Under the pieces are notes generated by a model. That model was not told the origin of the DNA. It was given only the letters and a program-made list of their open reading frames with translations, and searched no databases. A stretch of 64,000 nucleotides of DNA from Perilla frutescens. Lineage: Eukaryota; Streptophyta; Magnoliopsida; Lamiales; Lamiaceae. The translations under genes and the position numbers were made by a program. This document shows positions 10,543 to 21,260 of the stretch, in pieces. Numbering within the stretch: the stretch's first letter is position 1; every line of letters starts with the position of its first letter. The stretch covers positions 43,574,664-43,638,663 of the forward strand of contig BRKX01000006.1 in the NCBI GenBank assembly GCA_026008535.1, read 5' to 3'.

Positions 10543-13500
10543 TTAAGCGCTGTAACCCGTGATGGAAGGGCTCCAATTAGCAAAGTCATGCCCACCACAG
10601 GCAGCCATGCAGGCTTCCTCCATTTTGGGCAGGGAAACACCAGCATTGCAAATATTCGCGAATGATCGCATGTGTTTCATGCCATATTGAGTCAATGAAC
10701 CACAGTGTGCTTCGAAAAGCCGTACCTGAAACAATTATATATCCAATCAACCATCAAACATGAATTATAAGATAACCACCATTGATTTCAAACATATAAT
10801 TAAAATATGAAACCAACCATCGATTTCAAACAATCCCAGTCATCCGCAAGTGGCAAACCATGACCTCTTCTCGATTTAAGAACAGAAGGACCTTTCGCTG
10901 GACCAAATAAAACCAGACCGATAATGTCTAAGCTGCCATCCAGATGTTTCCGGTGCAGCATCGTGTCTGTAATCAACTTTAGCACTTCTGTTTTCTCCTC
11001 GGTGCCGTCTTCCAACTTCTTGTACTGCAGCAGATTGATAGCCACGTAATGAAGTATTAACTTATTCCTACCGAATTTATTTATGCATCTATGATCTATC
11101 ATAAGGAATTTTATCAACTCTTCAGAAAACTGCACAACATATTGACTTACCATCTCCCACAGAGAGAGAAGATCAGCATCCCTCTGGTTGACAACACCCA
11201 TGTGAACTTTGGAATTGATTCTGTTTGGTGGAAAGTTCTCAGACGCAGGATCAAAACCTTGGTACATATAGAGCTTATCGGATTTGATGCTCTTGTTCCC
11301 ATACTCCATAACATGAGATCCAGCATTATACGTGTTGTAGTTAGATGTGCGTTCCTTGACCTACAAAATTACTACAAATTCAGTAAGGTCATCCTTGGTT
11401 ATACACACTTAACAAACTCTTAGCTAGCCAGATTAGTGCACCTGGTGATATTGCTGCTCCACAGTTTCTCTTTTGAGGTTATGGGACTCACTGCAGTTGA
11501 AATACAAAGATCCACCATAAGATATTGGGTAAAAAATATGGAAAACTGACACCTAAACGTCCCAATGATCAAGCTATTATGAGTAAAAGGTCTCAATTAG
11601 TTCGGATGATTTTAGCAATGGCATGGTTCAGTTAAAAAAGAAGGTTGGAACGCATACAGTCGAGCCTGGATCACAGACACACTAGACATCTACATACAAT
11701 CCTAGATCTGGTTTACCTGTCCTCCATCCAAGAAACACTATACAAATCTCCCAAACATGTTATATACTCTGGAGGTGGCGGAGGATCCATCCCTGGACAG
11801 TAAGTTCCCCAGCTACTCTCTTCGGCATTTGATGCTGTGGTCACATAGATGTCCAGATCATCAGGCATCATTCCTTCGAATACACTTCCACTCTCACATG
11901 CTTCAATATATATTACCTGCATAAACCACAACTGACATCAGGCATCATGAACCAGTTTCAGAACTGTCGGATCCTTAATTGACACCATTATGAGCATTCC
12001 GCAGTTCATTTATCAGGTGGGCAGATACAGAGGCAGGAACACAAGAAAAGTTACACAACAAGTAGACCTCTCACCATCTCTTTGTAGGTGCCAGCTGCAT
12101 GCTTTTTCTTTAGGACATCAATGAAATCCTTTGCATACAGGTACGGCATGTTTGGCATTCCTGAAGATTAAAACGAGTTGAAGTCGCTGACTAGGTAAAT
12201 ACGGTAACAGGCATTCGAGATATACTGGAGCATTTTTCTAAAAATAGTTCAATGCAGAAAACTGCTTTGAGATACTGTAGTTGATTAACTCACCAAGCAC
12301 TCCTGGGCCACCATGGTCAGAATAGTATATAAATATCCTGTCTCCTGGCTTACTGTCAACAACTTTACCGCTTCCACCTTTTACGGCACTTTTGTCACCT
12401 AGTATCACAGCATAGAGATTCTCTGCAGTGACTTGCTCACCCGTATAATCCTTCAACAACCAATCGAAAAATTGGATTTAACATAGACATAGAAACCATC
12501 ATGCTAAGTTATTGGTAACATAAATGCCAAAATTATGCAAGTTATTTCTCAGAGCTCCTTCAGACCTTCAAGCAGCAAAATTGATTTTCCAACTTAATTT
12601 GCTTTAATAGCAAGTTCTCCATGCACTATCACTATCACCATTCACCACATAGTTAAAGAGATTATACAAACTGAATGGTTTCCTGGAAATAAACTGACAG
12701 AAATAGGATAAAGCACCGTACTAGATAAAGTCCTATATCAAACTCTTGGAAGTTAAAATATCACAATATCTATGGACTTCAAAGCTTGAAGTAGTCTGTG
12801 TGCATACTAGACTAAAAGTGGTACCATTACAAGAAGCTGAGGTTTGCCAATTCTATAAATCAAGTTTTGAGGGATTTGGGGGGTTTGTGTATCTGCAAAT
12901 TTTTCTATTGTGAAAACCACAATACAATAAACTCTCAACATTCACAAAGCATCTAGGAAAAATAAAACCAAGCAAGGTAACAGCTGTAAATAATACATGG
13001 TTACTTTATCTGAAGTGATATTCATATCTGATGTTACCTTTGGAACACCAGCATAGACGTCATCACCTGTTGGATGGTTGATCAGAACTCCTTTTCTTGG
13101 ATTTAGTTCATTCATTGCAATGTCATCATACATGAAAACCACAATGTTCTCATCTTTGATACCTCCCCTTTTAAGTATTTGGTATGCATGGCAAATGTCA
13201 GCCTGCATATATCCATGTAAGAGTTACTCAGAGAAAAATGCTTGAAGAGTTTTCTATTATTTTGTGTTGCCCTTGCTATTTCTTTTTCCAGGATGTATCA
13301 TTTATGTGTAGAAGATCTCCATAACTATCTCCTATACACGAGCTATTAAAAATTCAAAGTAAAACCTCTATCCTATTACCCAAAATAGATGGACCAATAT
13401 CTTTTCAGGATATTTGTATTTCAAAATATCATGATTCTATCTAGCTCGAAATATCTTCATCGATATATATCTTAATGGTTTTCTGATTGCATGAAACCCC

Positions 13501-14830
13501 ATTAAAAAAAATGGTCAAAACATCAAGTAGGGAGGTCAAGTAATACATTTGCAACGAAAAGAATGTGATTTGCTCTCATATATCACATATAAACATACAC
13601 AACTATCAGTATAGCCAAGCTACACAAGGGATTTCCATCCACTTTGCACAAATCACCAGTTTGACTGAAATCAATGTATTCCAATTGGTCCAAAATTTGA
13701 TGAAACCTAAGTATCAAGTCAGGTTAGGAAACCGTTAAATGAGGCTACATGTATTAGAAAAGAACAAATAAATACTGTACGACACAGATTGCTAAAAAAT
13801 ACCAGGTAAATGAGGCGCACAGGCAAAATCATCATATGATTAAGATGGTTTTGGCAAATTCATGGAGAAGGAAGTCAGCATTCTGATATATTTGCCTTTC
13901 CTCAATTCCAATGTTCCCAACAGAAGCCAGAACATAATCTGGATTTGCAGTATTTAGTTTTTCTCTTAACTGATAAGCTAAAAAATGGTGTGTTTGTACG
14001 TAAATATAGAAAAATACTTAACAAAATATTTTTGTTATCTCAATTAATGGTCTTGTAACTTGCTAGCGAAAAAGAATATATCATGCTCGTAAGAGAACGC
14101 AAACGCAGAAGTACTCTTCCTCGTTGTGGCGTAGTTCTCAGGCAGGTGCTGCAAGTGAGATGAATTTGGACCTCATTCAAATGGAACATTTTTTATTTTA
14201 TTTTTTAAATTGCATTCAAATGAACTTTAATCAAATAAAAATTGGATATCATCCTCGTAGAACCATCTAATAACACCAAGCATATATTATGCTGACTAAT
14301 GAAATAAAAATAAACAAAGTTATTTTCTCCAAGCTTTCATGTATCTTAAACCAACTGCTTCGGACTAATTAACTCGATGAATGAAAATGATATCGTCTGA
14401 CTTTGAGAGAGAGGGAAAGAAACAAGATCCCAAAACCCTCAATAGAAAAACATTAAACATATGAAAGGTTAGTGCTCCCATGCCAACAATACTCAGATTA
14501 AACTAGACAAAACGGAAAAAAAAAAAAAACTTCACACTCACTTATATCCAACAAATACAAGGGTAAAGAGATTAATTAGTTAGAAATTAATCAAGATAGT
14601 AACAAAGTTATTCCGAATTGAAATTGAACCTGATGCCGATAATTTCCAAACCCATTCGAACCGGCGACCAGCACCGCCCACCTGGTAGCGTTCTCCTTCG
14701 GTACACGGTGGGCCGTTGGCCACCGGATAATGGGATCCCACAGGCTCCGCCGGCTTCCTCCGGCGCCTTGAAGGGGCAGCGCTAACACCGCCACAACCAC
14801 AACCAGCACCAAAATCCCACGAAATGCCAT
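10543..14830 (-). CDS. VPE: Vacuolar processing enzyme (legumain, C13 cysteine protease)
   Basis: Nine exons read with GT/AG borders: 14830-14630, 13202-13038, 12450-12294, 12160-12075, 11916-11717, 11490-11442, 11360-11151, 11024-10818 and 10725-10543. They add up to 1458 nt, giving 485 residues, normal for plant VPEs. Residues 1 to about 22 form a hydrophobic signal peptide. WAVLVAGSNGFGNYRHQ opens the peptidase domain. Catalytic His168 lies in YYSDHGGPGVLG and catalytic Cys210 in EACESGS, 42 residues apart as in characterised plant VPEs. The C-terminal part is the prodomain that is removed on acid self-activation. The family cleaves after Asn (and Asp) in vacuoles, matures storage and vacuolar proteins, and acts in programmed cell death. 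No stops or frameshifts were seen. The subtype (alpha, beta, gamma or delta) cannot be told by eye. The acceptor of exon 3 is AAG rather than CAG. Confidence 0.95.
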
Positions 14831-14953
14831 CCTCAAATGCACAACCTGTTGCGGATTTTGTGATAGTGCAAACATATAAAGAAGCGGTGTGGTCAGCCAT
14901 GCAGAACAGGGGAGTGACACCTATGGCAGCGGTGGGCCCACAGTTGGAAATCA

Positions 14954-14959
14954 TATATA
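14954..14959 (-). promoter_or_regulatory. Candidate TATA box of the VPE gene
   Basis: Minus strand CTATATATGA, about 125 bp upstream of the VPE start codon at 14830. This implies a leader of roughly 95 nt. Position and sequence both fit a plant TATA box; no other evidence. Confidence 0.5.
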
Positions 14960-15904
14960 GGTGGTAACTGGTAGTGATGTGAAATGTGTTGAAAAACAAT
15001 GGAACGCCAATTTCCAGCCGTGATCTTGTGGATTTGTCTTTACTTTGGCGGAGTTTAGGGTGAAAAGAAGATGAGAAAGTTATGATTCGAGTCTTGGATG
15101 AGGCGAGAAAGCCTGGAAAGCCAAAAACTATACTTCCTCTTTTTTCTTCTATCTTTTTTCCTTCGGAAATTTGTTTGGGTGATTCTAAATGCACACTGAA
15201 TTCTCTTTACGCACCATCAATAAATTTAATTTAAAAAATAAATAATTATTAATTTATTTAAATATTTTTTTCTAATTAAAAAAAATTTATTTAAAAAAAG
15301 AAAAGAAAAATAAAACGTGTATCTTCTTCTTCTTCTCAAGCGGAGCCGCTGGCTTCTCCTCGCCATCCCTACGCCATTGCTTCTTCTTTACGAAAATATG
15401 CAGATTCCGACGACCACCATTAGCGACCATCATCCATTTATTTCCGGCGACCACCATCGACGGGCACCATCCATTTATTTCGCACCCTCAGTTTCCGACG
15501 ACCACCATCCATTTATGCAGATTCCGGCGACCATTCTTAGAAAATTTTATCACCAAAAATTGCTCCATTGAAAACCAATCGCCGGAAATGGATTCGAAAA
15601 ATTCAGTTTGATTTCCTTCACATAGATCCGAAAATTATTTTTCGAATGAACAATGCATGATTCGAATATTTGTTTCCGAATAATGATTCGAAAATTTATT
15701 TCCAAACATCCATGAATAGATTCAAAAACTATTTATTAATTCGTCAATGTGTCATTTGAAAAATAGTTTTTGAACCTGTTCATGTAGGTTTGGAAATCCA
15801 TTTTTCAAATCCTTAAGTTGCAGAGTAAGAAGACGAAGAAGAAAGAAGGGAAATGGGTGGCGGCCTCAAGAATAGAATTATTGTAGGAGAGAAGGAGTTG
15901 ATAA

Positions 15905-17680
15905 TGTTAGGAAAAACTATCAAGGAACCCCTAGACAAAGTTTTGATGAGATGTCAAAATTATTTATGAAAAACTGACCAAAGTTCAAGCTGTAGATCGA
16001 AGCTTACCAGCCCAGGGCATCATCAAAGAAGAACTCAAGAAGAGTCAAAGGTCAACCGATCTGAAGAATGGCCCACAAGTTGAAAGACACGTCATCCAGT
16101 CTAAAGTTCAACGTGGCTGAGGAGCCATACCAGTCATAACAAGCTGACAATCTAATCAGCTGAATTGGGGGAGAAATGAGCTGACTAAAGACTGAAGAAA
16201 CTGATAGAATGCCAGTTTAAACCAGAGACTGGCAGTATCCAACTAGAGCAATAGCCTATCTCAGCTGACAGGTCCAGAACTGCCGACTGGAGCGATGGCC
16301 AATCTCAGCTGATAAGTCCAGAACTGCCAACTGGAGCGATGGCCAAGCTCAGCTGATAAGCCCAGAACTGCAAACTGGAGCGATAGCCAGACTCAGCTGA
16401 TAAGTCCAGAACTGCCAACTGGAGCGATAGCCAAAATCAGCTGATAAGCCCAGAACTGCCAACTGGAGCGATAGCCAGACTCAGCTGATAAGCCCAGAAC
16501 TACCAACTGGAGCGATAGCCAAAATCAGCTGATAAGCCCAAAACTGCCAACTGGAGCGATAGCCAAAATCAGCTGATAAGCCCAAAACTGCCAACTGGAG
16601 CGATAGCCAGACTCAGCTGATAAGCCCAGAACTGCCAGCTGGGACGATAATCTAACTGAGCTGAGAAATCCAAAACTGCCAACTGAAATTCCAAACTACC
16701 AAGAGAGCTGAAGCCAGAAGACTCCTGGAGTGTATTGCTTAAATCAGCGTATCTTGGAATAAATGCTCCTTCAAAGATTCTGGAATTTAATGAAGATCGA
16801 TTGGCAGAATAACGGCTACTTCAACCAAATGATCCAAGCGATCATTAAAGACCACATCCCGTTGATGAGCCAACAGAGCCACTAATCAAATGGACAATGG
16901 AACTCAACGGTCATAAAATCACTCCTCTATAAAAGACGGGTGAACCAGAGTTCTAAACACTTTTCGCAAACACAACTCTTGCCAACTTTCACATATACAA
17001 GCAGAGCTTTTCCTTCTCCCTCCCACTCAAGCTCAAGTGCAACGTTTGATAGATTCTGCGAAAGTCAAACTGAGAAGAAGAATTCACTGAATCAACATAC
17101 TCAGCCAGCTGTTGACGATCCAGCCAGGGCAGCCTTCTCAGTTCCAGCTATTCAACGATCAACTACTCAGCTCAATCAAAGGAGCACATCAGTTGATACC
17201 CCCTTGTTCAAGACTAACCTTTTGAAGATCGAAAGAGATCTAAAACCTTGTAAAGACGACAATAGTACCTACCTTCCTAGCGAGCAGTTAGGGACTTCAA
17301 GTGTGAGCCATCGACCCGCTGAGGTAGCGAGCAGTTACCAGGTTCAGCAAACTGTCCTTCATTGTGTAATTTGTAAAGAAACTCAAGTTATATAGTGAAG
17401 TTGCCCTTCTGCGGAAGGAAGAGAAGACGTAGAAGTTTGAGACTTCGAACCTCTATAAATCTCTTGTGTGCTGTACCATATTGAATATTGCATATCTCTA
17501 ACTGCACACAAGATCACACAGGCTGCACTCAAACTATCTCAACTGATTACCAAGTTTGTTCACAAATAAGTTTCATCAAGAGAGTCAAAGGGCCCTATTA
17601 TTCCGCATCTAAAGTAAAAGTTTTTGTATCGGTTTATTCACCCCCCCTCTAAACTGATACCGACTCGCCCGGGACCAACA
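15905..17680 (+). mobile_element. Solo LTR (1776 bp) with perfect GATAA target duplication
   Basis: Starts TGTTAGGAAA and ends GGACCAACA, with TGTT/AACA inverted tips. It is flanked on both sides by GATAA (15900-15904 and 17681-17685). It contains a TATAAAA at 16928-16934, consistent with an LTR promoter, and an inner 44-bp repeat array. There is no primer site or coding domain, so it is a solo LTR left by intra-element recombination. The ending TTCACCCCCCC...AACA is common in plant copia LTRs, so copia is likely but not proven. Confidence 0.85.
16234..16680 (+). repeat. 44-bp tandem repeat array inside the solo LTR
   Basis: About ten units of 44 bp, each close to (G)CCAACTGGAGCGATAGCC followed by AGCTGATAAGCCCAGAACT. 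Inner units differ by only a few bases (AAAATC/AGACTC and AGAACT/AAAACT variants). Outer units are more diverged. The variants partly alternate, suggesting expansion by unequal exchange. Confidence 0.9.
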
Positions 17681-18098
17681 GATAACATCATCAAGCAAAG
17701 TTAAAAACTATTCAGAAGAAGGGGCGACAGTGGCGGCGACAACGGGAGGCTGTGCAGGTAGACACGGCGAGTTGTGGGAGTAAGGAGAAGAACTATTCTA
17801 ATTAATTTTTTTGTTTTGTTTTAAAAATTAAAGTTAAATTCTATTTTTTTTATTTTTTTAAGTTAAGGGATATAACAGTCTTTTAGTGTGGTGTGTAAAG
17901 AAAAAAAAATCAAGAATTTTTATAGTGTGTAAAGTAATTGTGGTGTGAAAAGAAAAATTAGTTGTGTAAATGAAATCACCCAACTTTTTTTTTCATTCAT
18001 TTTTTCTTCATCCATTATTGTTTAATCAAAAATAGATATTTCAAATAAAAAAAAATATTGTAAACACATTTTGGATGGGCTCACTAAATTATTATTAT

Positions 18099-19150
18099 CA
18101 CTACTAAAAAATCTAAATTTAATGACGGATTAATCTGTCATTAATATTCATACATATTTCTTCATTAAATTATTCTTATGATGGATTAACAACGTAAATA
18201 TTAAGTCATTAGAAACAGGGCACGCAATTTATTATGCACAAAAAACCATTCTATCATTAATTGAGTAATGGAAGTCCATTAATAATTTTAAAGTTTCGTA
18301 GTAAAAACAGGGTCGCCCATGAGAACATTGTGTTCTTATTTATGATCGAGTCATGACAGATCATTCTGTCAGAAGATTATTTTTAATAATATAATTTTAT
18401 TGACGGAGGATTTCATCATTTTTTTTGTTAGATAATTTTAATTTAAAAAAAATATTTTAGTTTTACCATGGAATATGTCATCATTCATATTTAAATAAAT
18501 AATATTTTAACAACAGAAGTTTGTCATTAATTTTTGGTTCCATTTGTTACTTTTATATCATCCGCTGTGATTATATTATAAAATTTATTTACAATAAAAT
18601 ATTATCATATACTAAATATCTTTTAAAACATTACTGCAAACAAAAAATAATAACACCATAGTATTATCTAGAAAATCGTCACACAAGAGTCATAATGGTT
18701 GTTAAAATTATATAACATAAATTTGTACGAAATAGCAATTCCAAACTAACTATGCTCTAGATGTTTATTTGACCCATTTCGTGGAGGCTATGGTGGATGA
18801 CCTAAAGATCTTTGTCGCATCCATGCATTTCCATTATATTTTGTATTTGAGACTGGATACTTGCACTTCTGTTTGCATCTGAGTATGTATAGTCTCCACT
18901 CAAGCCTTTAGTATGTATATATGTTTAACTCAGAAGCTCTTCTACTCGCCCATGAACCTGCCTCTGTAATGAGTTAAATAGTTATTCATTTAGAGTACAA
19001 CAACTTCTATATAATTCCGTAAAAAATAAAGTGTTAGTTTTATTTGCTAATTCACTTACATCAATACGCTCGGATTTCTCGTCGGTGAACGAGCCATCTC
19101 GTTTTGGGTCATGAAATTTTAAAAAGACATCACAATCTTTAATTTGATCA
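18099..19150 (-). mobile_element. CACTA (En/Spm) element end with transposase remnant
   Basis: CACTACTAAAAAA at 18099 is a CACTA terminus. Subterminal copies of a GACGGATTAA-like motif follow, in both orientations (18125-18420). On the minus strand, 19060-19140 reads FHDPKRDGSFTDEKSERID followed by a GTAAGT donor, which fits the plant Ptta/En/Spm transposase family. The piece at 18760-18970 continues with QxQVHGRVEELL-like text and stops. The opposite CACTA end was not found, so the element is truncated near 19150-19320. Confidence 0.65.
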
Positions 19151-19324
19151 GCACTCACTCCTCTCTCTTTAGCTTAATAGTAAAAATTTTAATTGACAAG
19201 TGCAATCTAAAATTTAAATTGTCCCCAGCCAATTGCAATTTTACCCATAATTTCTTCTTTCTCAACACAAACACACTGAACAACAAGAAATCTATGTTCC
19301 TTCTATTTGAAGAAATAAATATTA

Positions 19325-20140
19325 ATGGTAAACTTGTGTGGTACTACTCAAGGTTTTAGATGTTAATTAATTATAGCTGTCAGAGGCTGACATAATTAAT
19401 TAATAAACATTATATCTTAAATACGGGGAATGACTGAACTAAAGGAGAAAACATATTCGCAAATATGTATTAAATTGGTAGGTCAATTTTACTTCTTTAG
19501 TGGAATAAAAGTAAAACTTAATTTATTTAATTATATGCTAAGTTTATTGGATATTAGATATTAAATAAATTAGTGGGCCAATTTAATATTCTTCTAAATC
19601 CCTGTTGTAGCCCAATATGACTGAAAGTGGACTTGATATAGAACTTGAGATAGAGGCCCAGCCCAGTAGGGCTGGAACATGAAATTTCGCCCCTCCCTAT
19701 ATATAAGGGGAGGGGGCACGAAATTTACACATATATTATCATAAGAAATCAGCCCCTCTTTGTCTCTTTAAGTTATCCACATATTTCACAATTCTATCTA
19801 GTAGATTTCAGCCCACTCTGAATCTAGATACAGTCCGAGAATACAACAGAAGATCTTGGAGTGGAATTGTGCAGTGGCCGTATGTGACATAAGTGGCGCC
19901 ATTATTGTGTTCATTCAACAACAAGATTAGATCTGTAATCTTGTCCACAGACCGTCTATCGATTTGTAAGTAGATTCGTTTCTATGTCTTCCACTTTATT
20001 AGATTCGAATATGCTTTGCATGTTTTTTTTATTAGATTGTGATAAACATGCATGTTACATAAAATTATGATTTGCATGAACACGGATTAACGAACAACCA
20101 AATAGATCCTGCGGTGGTTTAATTTGAAAAAACCCCAACA
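19325..20140 (+). repeat. LTR-like dispersed repeat, copy 2
   Basis: Plus-strand partner of 6555-7602. It runs from TTGTGTGGTACTACTCAAGG to GAAAAAACCCCAACA. It includes a TATATATAAGGGGAGGGG promoter-like block at about 19698 and AGTGGCGCCATTATTG at about 19890. No coding sequence was seen. It is probably part of an LTR, truncated at its left end next to the CACTA remnant. Confidence 0.6.
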
Positions 20141-21260
20141 TATATGGTTTCATAGCTTATTTATAATGCTTTTAATGATTTTGATAATTAATTAACATAC
20201 CATATAAATGCTTTTGTAAGCTTTTTTTTTAGTTTCGTTTGTATGGTGTCGTAGCTTATTTTTAAAATGCTTATAATTTAGTTGCTCGAATAATATGAAT
20301 TTTATGAGTGCTTGATTATTTAAAATGCATGCTTATATTATTTATTTAACCTTAGTTGGAAAATCAAATACATGTTACGAGTTAATCTGTTACTAGATTA
20401 GTAATGAATCTTAGCTTATTTAAAATGATCACAATACTTTATATGCTCTACAGGAAGAACCTGCTATTATTTTTAATGAATTAATTTGGTGCATAATAAG
20501 TGTATATTTGTAGCTTATATAATACACTTTTAATGATTGTGGTGATTAAAATAAATAAAACTCAAGTCATTTTAATTTAGTAAATTAGGTGCTTATTTGG
20601 TATGGTTTCATAGCTTATTTATAATCATTTTAATGATTTTTCTAATTAATTGACAGAGCACAAAAATGCTTTTTATGAGGTAATTTGGTGCTTGATTATT
20701 AGGGTGTTGTAGCTTATTTAAAATGTTTATAATATCTTTGTTGCTATGAATATTTGGTTCTGATAACTTTTTTATTTTATTGGTTATTAGTAATTATTAT
20801 TTTTTCTAGTTCTATGATCAATGCAGAATCAAGCAAGATGAAGAAAGGAGAATTGAAAAATGTCACCACTCTTTTGTTCAAGAAAGCAAGAAAGTTTCTA
20901 TCTCTTAGTATATTAAACAAAATGCAAAATCAAGAACAGAGAGCAAAGAGGAAAAATGACAAAAGAGAGGTGATACAACCGCAATAATGATGAACATGAG
21001 GATAATAATAGTGATTCATAGCTTATTATGATTGTGTTTTGTAGTTTATTAAGAAGAAATTTATATCTTATTGTTAAAACGTTCATATCTTATTTTGTTA
21101 GATTTCAGTAATTATTTCATATCAAGTCATAGCTTTTCATGATTGTTTTTGTGTTTGATTAGTAAATATTTAAAGCTTAAGCTTATCTTAGTACAAAAAT
21201 AATATAGCACTTTGAATTCATTATTTATGTCTTATCAATTCATAGCTTACTATGATTTCA
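20141..21260 (+). repeat. Degenerate tandem array on a TAGCTTAT motif (period about 100 bp)
   Basis: (C/G/T)(A/G)TAGCTTATTTAAAATG-like units start near 20151, 20251, 20411, 20511, 20610 and 20710, about 100 bp apart (160 once). Looser copies lie at 21019, 21128 and 21243. The reverse motif (AAGCTATRAAT) appears at 21380, 21967 and 22107. Direct copies on one side and inverted copies on the other resemble subterminal repeats of a DNA transposon. A 77-codon frame at 20754-20987 inside it has no recognisable domain. Confidence 0.5.

Larger units (their letters stand above)
15177..17990. mobile_element. Putative non-autonomous TIR (Mutator-like) element, split by a solo LTR
   Basis: The left end starts GGGTGATTCTAAATGCACAC. 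The right end, reverse-complemented, starts GGGTGATTTCATTTACACAA. Both continue into a TTTAC/TTTTC-(A/G)CACC block, giving imperfect inverted repeats of about 40 bp. The flanks aatttgttt and aactttttt may be a decayed 9-bp target duplication, as in MULEs. The interior outside the solo LTR is C/T-rich low-complexity sequence (15320-15560) with no recognised gene. Class assignment is tentative. Confidence 0.4.

Noticed and set aside
14580..15194. 204-codon open frame overlapping VPE exon 1 on the minus strand
   Set aside because: It runs through the VPE exon in another frame and across its promoter and intron. No domain; a shadow of the real gene.
16234..16680. Regular repeat array as a CRISPR-like locus
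   Set aside because: Units are contiguous with no unique spacers, and the sequence is plant LTR DNA.
16940..17395. 151-codon open frame inside the solo LTR
   Set aside because: It lies just after the LTR TATA box in what should be the LTR transcript leader. It has no recognisable domain, so it is taken as chance.
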